Shown: piece after piece, positions 59,389 to 64,000 of the stretch
How positions within the stretch are numbered: position 1 is the stretch's first letter
Layout of the letters: every line of letters starts with the position of its first letter
Assembly (NCBI RefSeq): GCF_032598905.1
Contig: NZ_CP122458.1
Span: forward strand, 5,791,001-5,855,000
Source of the DNA: Streptomyces sp. 11x1
Lineage (GTDB): Bacteria; Actinomycetota; Actinomycetes; Streptomycetales; Streptomycetaceae
DNA length: 64,000 nt
Direction of reading: 5' to 3'
Position numbers and translations under genes: made by a program
Notes under the pieces: model-generated
Told to the model about the DNA's origin: nothing
Database searches by the model: none
The model's input: the letters and a program-made list of their open reading frames with translations, nothing else

Positions 59389-59771
59389 ACCGGGCCCGCA
59401 CCCGCCCGACAACCCGGTCTCCCCCGACCCCTCGCGCGGAGCCGACCGCAGGCCACGGCGGTTTTTCGCCAACCGTCGGCCGCACCCGAAGCCGCCCCCA
59501 CCCCCCGTCGTCGGCCAAAGCCAAGCGCAGCGGAATCGCGGAACCCTTACGTCGGTGTGGGCGACGAGCCTCGGAGAAGGTAGCGTGCATAGCGCGCCTG
59601 CGGCGGTTGTTCTCGGCCGCGCGCCTCTCGTTCATCCCGCAGAATGGATGACATAGGTGCGCCCGAGTGCGATCGGGCGCGGACGTCGACGCGGCCCCTT
59701 GGTCCGCTCCGTCCGCACCCCCCGCCGAGGGAGGCGCACTCGTGAGACGGCGTAGGAGAGAAGCGATACCT

Positions 59772-60704
59772 GTGAGCGCAGCGACAACGCGAAGCCGCAC
59801 CCCCGACCGTCTGTGCGCCGAGGCCGTCGACCTCGCCCGCTCCGCCGCCGAGGAGGCCGCCGCACCCGGCGTGGTGGGCGAACACGCGGGCCTCGTCTCC
59901 GAGGGCGACCGCGTAGTGACGCACTTCTTCGAGTGCAAGGAGATGGGGTACCGCGGCTGGCGCTGGGCCGTCACCGTCGCCCGCGCCTCCCGCGCGAAGT
60001 TCGTGACCCTGGACGAGGTCGTGCTGCTGCCCGGCCCGGACGCGCTGCTCGCGCCGGAGTGGGTGCCGTGGAGCGAGCGGCTCCGGCCCGGCGACATGGG
60101 CCCCGGCGATCTGCTGCCCACCGAAGCCGACGACCTGCGGTTGGAACCCGGGTACTCCGGCGAGGACGAACCGCTGCCCAACTCGCCCGTCTCGCACGAC
60201 ATGGCCGAGCTGGTGGAGGCGGAGGACGCCGAGGTCACCGGTGGGGTGCCGGCGAACCTGCCGCTCGCGCCGAGCCGTGGGTCGATCGCCGCGGTCGCCG
60301 AGGAGCTGGGGATGCGCCGGGCGCGCGTCCTGTCCCGGTACGGGCTGCACACGGCGGCGGACCGGTGGGAGGAGGGCTTCGGGGCCAAGACCGCGATGGC
60401 CCAGGCCGCGCCTGCCGCGTGTGTGAGCTGTGGGTTCCTCGTGCCGATCGGGGGGTCGCTCGGGCAGGCCTTCGGGGTGTGCGCGAACGAGTTCGCCCCG
60501 GCGGACGGGCGGATGGTGTCGCTGACGTACGGGTGCGGGGGGCACTCGGAGGCGGCGGTCATGCCGAAGCCGCCGAGGCCGGCTCCGCCGCGGCTCGACG
60601 AGACCCGCGTGGACCCCTTCCCGCTCCGGCCCGCTCCGGATTCCGGGTCGGTCCCGGTGGGGTCGGAGGAGGCCGAGTCCGAGGCGGACCTGGGGCACTC
60701 GTAA
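59772..60704 (+). CDS. DUF3027 family protein, 310 aa
   Basis: Conserved actinobacterial protein. The typical start is followed by DRLCAEAVDLARSAAEEAAA, a WRWAVTVARASRAKFVTLDEVVLL core (about 65-88) and the diagnostic PEWVPWSERLRPGDMGPGDLLP (about 96-117); then a helix-turn-helix-like RARVLSRYGLHTAADRW and a C-terminal Cys segment (ACVSCGFLVPI...YGCGG). GTG 59772 was chosen; GTG 59742 has a better ribosome binding site (GGGAGG). Known members occur near sigma factor or stress genes. Function unclear. Confidence 0.82.
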   Translation: MSAATTRSRTPDRLCAEAVDLARSAAEEAAAPGVVGEHAGLVSEGDRVVTHFFECKEMGYRGWRWAVTVARASRAKFVTLDEVVLLPGPDALLAPEWVPWSERLRPGDMGPGDLLPTEADDLRLEPGYSGEDEPLPNSPVSHDMAELVEAEDAEVTGGVPANLPLAPSRGSIAAVAEELGMRRARVLSRYGLHTAADRWEEGFGAKTAMAQAAPAACVSCGFLVPIGGSLGQAFGVCANEFAPADGRMVSLTYGCGGHSEAAVMPKPPRPAPPRLDETRVDPFPLRPAPDSGSVPVGSEEAESEADLGHS

Positions 60705-60754
60705 GGGCGCCTGGTAGCTCGGGGGCGCGGGAGCGATGGCGGGTGCGGCCCGGT

Positions 60755-60901
60755 GGGGCTTCTCGCACAGTTCCCCGCGCCCCTGAAAGACCAGGCCCCT
60801 GCGGGCCTGGAAAGACGGCGGGGCTGCGGGCCTGAAAGGACGGCGGGGCTGCGGGCCTGAAAAGCACGGGGCGCAGCCCCTGCTTTTCAGGGGCGCGGGG
60901 C
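60755..60901. repeat. inverted-repeat element (family copy D)
   Basis: GGGGCTTCTCGCACAGTTCC (60755) faces a partly degenerate inverted partner at 60883-60901. In between are two near-identical 22-bp units (GGCGGGGCTGCGGGCCTGAAA type) and a GAAAAGCACGGGGCGCAGCCCC hairpin that also appears in copy A. It lies in the 350-bp gap before the ATPase gene; no gene is visible. Confidence 0.85.
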
Positions 60902-61057
60902 TGTGTCCTTATGCGGCTCCGCCGCGTGGGCGCGAGAAGTCCCCACCCACCCGCACCCGCCCACGTACCAGCTACCCCCACCCCCTGGGCGCCCGGCCCG
61001 AGCCAGCGCAGCGACCCGGTACCTTCGTGTCCACCAGGCGACAGGGAGATGTGAACC

Positions 61058-64000
61058 GTGAGCAAGTTCGTGCGGCCGGCGGCCGAGGGTGCGGACCCGT
61101 TCGGGACAGCGCGACTGCGGCGGGGCGTGCTGGACGCCTGGGCGACCAGCCCCGCCCGGTTCCGCGAGGACGCCAACGCCGAGGAGGACCTCGTCCTCGG
61201 CGGCTACCGGGACCGCCTCGTCGTGGAGCTGGCGCAGAACGCCGCCGACGCGGCAGCCAGGGCCAAGGTCCCCGGGCGGCTGCGGTTGACCCTCCGGGAC
61301 GGTGTCCTCGTCGCCGCCAACACCGGCGCCCCGCTGGACGCGGGCGGCGTCGAGTCGCTGTCCACGCTCCGCGCGTCCGCGAAGCGGGACAGCCACAGCG
61401 GCGGCCACGAGGGCGCGGTCGGCCGGTTCGGCGTCGGCTTCGCCGCCGTGCTCGCCGTCACCGACGAGCCCGCCGTCGTCGGACGGCACGGCGGTATCCG
61501 CTGGTCCCTCGCCGAGGCCCGGCTGCTCGCCGCCGACACCGCCCGGCACAGCCCCGGCCTGGGCGACGAGATCCGCCGCCGCGACGGTCATGTGCCGCTG
61601 CTGCGGCTGCCGTTCGCGGCCGAGGGGTCCGCTCCGGAGTCGTACGACACCGTCGTGATCCTGCCGCTGCGCGACACCGCCGCCGCCGATCTCGCCGAGC
61701 GGCTGCTGCACGCCGTCGACGACGCGCTGCTGCTCGCCCTGCCCGGCCTCGACGAGGTCGTCATCGAGGTCGGCGCCGGTGAGGCGCGGACGCTGCGACG
61801 GCGCGTGGAGGGGGCGTACGTCGTCGTGGAGGACTCGCGGGACGGTGTGACGCGTTGGCGGACCGTCGCCGAGCACGGGGCGATCGAGGCCGCGCTGCTC
61901 GCCGACCGGCCCGTCGAGGAGCGGCTGCGGCCGCACTGGTCCGTCACCTGGGCCGTGCCGACCGGGCCCGACGGCGCGCCGGTCCGGCCGCGCACGAGTG
62001 CCGTGGTGCACGCGCCGACGCCCAGCGACGAGGCCCTCGGAGTGCCAGCGCTGCTCATCGCCTCCTTCCCACTGGACACGACCCGGCGGCACGCGGCGCC
62101 CGGGCCGCTCACCGACTTCCTCGTGCAGCGCGCGGCCGACGCGTACGCCACGCTCCTCGCCGCCTGGGAGCCGGTGGGCGAGGGCATCATCGACCTCGTC
62201 CCCGGCCCGCTGGGCAAGGGCGAGCTGGACGGGGCGCTGCGCCAGGCGATCCTGGAGCGGCTGCCCAGGACCGCGTTCCTGCCGCGTGCCGTGATGCCCG
62301 AACCCGACGACGAGCTGGACGCGTTGTCCGCCGCGCTGCGTCCGCGTGACGCCGAGGTCGTCGAGGGCGCCGGCGCCGAGACCGTACGGGTGCTCGCGGA
62401 CGTCCTGCCCAGCCTGCTGCCCGCCGGGCTCGAACGGCGCGCGGAGTTGCGGACGTTGGGCGTGGCGCGCCTGCCGCTGGGGGACGCGATCGACCGGCTC
62501 GCCGGGCTGGAGAAGGCCCCCGACTGGTGGCGGCGGCTGTACGACAGCCTCGCCGGCGTCGATCCGGACCGTCTGTCCGGGCTCCCGGTCCCGCTCGCCG
62601 ACGGCCGGACCACCATCGGGCCCCGGCAGGTCCTGCTCCCGGCCCCCGACGACCCGCGGACGGCGGCCCGCCCCGACACCCTCGCCCGCCTCGGGCTGAA
62701 GGTCGCGCACCCGGATGCCGCGCATCCCCTCCTGGAGAAGCTGGGCGCGCTGCCCGCGACTCCGCGTGCCGTGCTCACGACGCCGCAGGTACGGGCGGCC
62801 GTGGCCGCCTCTCTGGACGACGACGGCGGCGCCTGGGACGAGGAGGACGGACGGCCCGACGCCGACGAGCTGGCCGACCTCGTCCTCGCCCTGGTCCGCG
62901 ACGCGGGCCTCGAACCCGGCGACGAGCCGTGGCTCGGCGCCCTGGCGCTGACCGACGAGGACGGTGAGCTGGCCCCCGCCGGTGAACTCGTCCTCCCCGG
63001 CAGCCCGTTCGCCCGGGTCATGCGCGAGGACGAACTCGCCTTCGTCGACGCCGAACTGGCCGACCGCTGGGGCGAACAGCCCCTGGCCGCCTGCGGGGTC
63101 CTCGCCACCTTCGCCCTCGTACGGGCCACCGACGTCGTCCTCGACCCCGACGAACTGGAGCCGCGCGACGGGGACTTCGCCGAGCCCGACGACGCCGGGC
63201 TGCTGGACGCGGTGGACGTGTGGTCCGAGGACGTCCTCGACCGGTTCCCGGACAGCCCGGTGCCGCCGGTCGCGACGGAGATCGTGGCCGTGCGCGACCT
63301 GGACCTCGTCGACGAGGACCGCTGGCCGGAGGCGCTCGCGCTGCTGGCGAAGCCGCCGCTGCGCGACGCGCTGGTCCAGCCGGTGCGCATCCTGCTCGCG
63401 GACGGCACGCACGAGGTCGTCCGCCCCTACACCGCCTGGTGGCTGCGCGGTCACCCCGTCCTCGACGGCCGCCGCCCGGCGGGCCTGCTCGCGGCCGGCG
63501 GCGACCCGCTGCTGCGCGGTCTGTACGACGAGGCCGACGCCACCGGCTTCGACGACGAGCAGGTGCTGCGGGCGCTGGGCGTGCGGACCTCGGTGGCCGC
63601 GCTGCTGGACGAGCCGGGTGGCGCCGCCGAACTGCTGGACCGGCTGGCCGACCCCGATCTGCCGGTGGGAGCCGCGCAACTGCACGGTCTGTACGGTGCG
63701 TTGGCCGAACTGGACCCCGAACAGGTGACTCTCCCGGACGAGTTGCGCGCGGTGCTGGACGGTGAGGTGACCGTCGTGGACGCGGCCGATGCCGTGGTCG
63801 TCGACTCGCCCGACCTGCTGCCCTTCACCTCCGGTGTGCCCCTGTTGCCCGTACGGCCTTCGCGGGCTGCCGAGTTGGCCGAGCTGTTCCAGGTGCGGCG
63901 GCTCAGCGAGTCGGTGACGGGTGAGGTCGACTCCGAGGGCACGGAGCACGACGTACCGGAGTCGGTCCGGGTCCTGCTGGGCCCGGCCACGCCCGCGTCG
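61058..64000 (+). CDS. sacsin/Hsp90-like GHKL ATPase, partial (981 aa seen)
   Basis: Bergerat-fold ATPase: LVVELAQNAADAAARAKV (N box with catalytic Glu near 57 and Asn61), LVAANTGAPLDAGGVESLSTL (G1 region), GRFGVGFAAVLAVTD (G2 box, about 128). The rest is a long alpha/beta region rich in Asp/Leu/Arg without recognised catalytic motifs, as in bacterial sacsin N-terminal-like proteins linked to stress or phage defence. GTG 61058 has AGGGAG 9 bp upstream. The ORF is open to the right edge, so the C terminus is outside the window. Confidence 0.85.
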   Translation, partial: MSKFVRPAAEGADPFGTARLRRGVLDAWATSPARFREDANAEEDLVLGGYRDRLVVELAQNAADAAARAKVPGRLRLTLRDGVLVAANTGAPLDAGGVESLSTLRASAKRDSHSGGHEGAVGRFGVGFAAVLAVTDEPAVVGRHGGIRWSLAEARLLAADTARHSPGLGDEIRRRDGHVPLLRLPFAAEGSAPESYDTVVILPLRDTAAADLAERLLHAVDDALLLALPGLDEVVIEVGAGEARTLRRRVEGAYVVVEDSRDGVTRWRTVAEHGAIEAALLADRPVEERLRPHWSVTWAVPTGPDGAPVRPRTSAVVHAPTPSDEALGVPALLIASFPLDTTRRHAAPGPLTDFLVQRAADAYATLLAAWEPVGEGIIDLVPGPLGKGELDGALRQAILERLPRTAFLPRAVMPEPDDELDALSAALRPRDAEVVEGAGAETVRVLADVLPSLLPAGLERRAELRTLGVARLPLGDAIDRLAGLEKAPDWWRRLYDSLAGVDPDRLSGLPVPLADGRTTIGPRQVLLPAPDDPRTAARPDTLARLGLKVAHPDAAHPLLEKLGALPATPRAVLTTPQVRAAVAASLDDDGGAWDEEDGRPDADELADLVLALVRDAGLEPGDEPWLGALALTDEDGELAPAGELVLPGSPFARVMREDELAFVDAELADRWGEQPLAACGVLATFALVRATDVVLDPDELEPRDGDFAEPDDAGLLDAVDVWSEDVLDRFPDSPVPPVATEIVAVRDLDLVDEDRWPEALALLAKPPLRDALVQPVRILLADGTHEVVRPYTAWWLRGHPVLDGRRPAGLLAAGGDPLLRGLYDEADATGFDDEQVLRALGVRTSVAALLDEPGGAAELLDRLADPDLPVGAAQLHGLYGALAELDPEQVTLPDELRAVLDGEVTVVDAADAVVVDSPDLLPFTSGVPLLPVRPSRAAELAELFQVRRLSESVTGEVDSEGTEHDVPESVRVLLGPATPAS

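Overview
The window is a high-GC actinobacterial chromosome segment, almost certainly from a Streptomyces species. The support is third-position GC bias in every gene, frequent GTG/TTG starts with strong Shine-Dalgarno sequences, paired XRE/DUF397 (WhiJ-type) regulators, the futalosine menaquinone genes, mycothiol-type MDMPI-fold proteins, Sec-secreted proteins, and gene order that recalls the groEL2-to-mqnD part of Streptomyces chromosomes. No rRNA, tRNA, CRISPR array or replication origin was recognised.

Layout. 0-2.8 kb: a cold-shock protein and GroEL with two CIRCE operators. 2.8-11 kb: a DHFR-like reductase with divergent TetR regulator, an Old Yellow Enzyme, a SodC-like exported protein, a Uma2 protein, a frameshifted HTH/zinc-ribbon regulator, a DinB protein, and an intact XRE/DUF397 pair with small companions. 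11-20.6 kb: a VapBC toxin-antitoxin pair, MurQ with its RpiR regulator, MDMPI/GNAT and HD proteins, a GDSL hydrolase, a beta/gamma-crystallin-like exported protein, a second XRE/DUF397 pair whose XRE gene is frameshifted, and CutC. 20.6-31 kb: a repeat block, an NPP1 protein, a trypsin-like lipoprotein ending in a 72-bp perfect palindrome, an ECF sigma factor with membrane partner, a Tn3 transposase remnant, a HelD-type helicase and an XPB/Ssl2 helicase.

31.0-39.5 kb looks like a decayed integrated island. A frameshifted serine recombinase and a frameshifted, truncated tyrosine integrase flank an intact four-gene operon: a stand-alone PEP-synthase-type ATP-grasp subunit, a PEP-synthase-type mobile-His subunit, an HD-domain phosphohydrolase, and a PAS-PAS-GAF-SpoIIE-HATPase regulator. 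The split dikinase recalls phenylphosphate synthase and, in split form, rifampicin phosphotransferase. The natural reading is ATP-dependent phosphorylation of a small molecule with the HD enzyme acting on the product, but the substrate is unknown. Next to it (39.7-41.1 kb) is one ORF joining a UPF0114/YqhA-type membrane domain to an IstB-type AAA+ ATPase.

41-54 kb: a large helicase-associated-domain protein, a HAAS-type membrane protein, then an accessory cluster of ABC exporter (ATPase + FtsX-like permease), a small exported protein, a LuxR regulator without an obvious phospho-acceptor, a family 4 glycosyltransferase and a polytopic membrane protein. 54-64 kb returns to core functions after IS1380 and DUF6069 remnants: a second cold-shock protein, MqnD and MqnB with a DUF2771-like lipoprotein, an MFS transporter, a DUF3027 protein, and a sacsin/Hsp90-like ATPase running off the right edge. 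A long inverted-repeat family recurs at four intergenic sites (20.7, 44.3, 59.3 and 60.8 kb).
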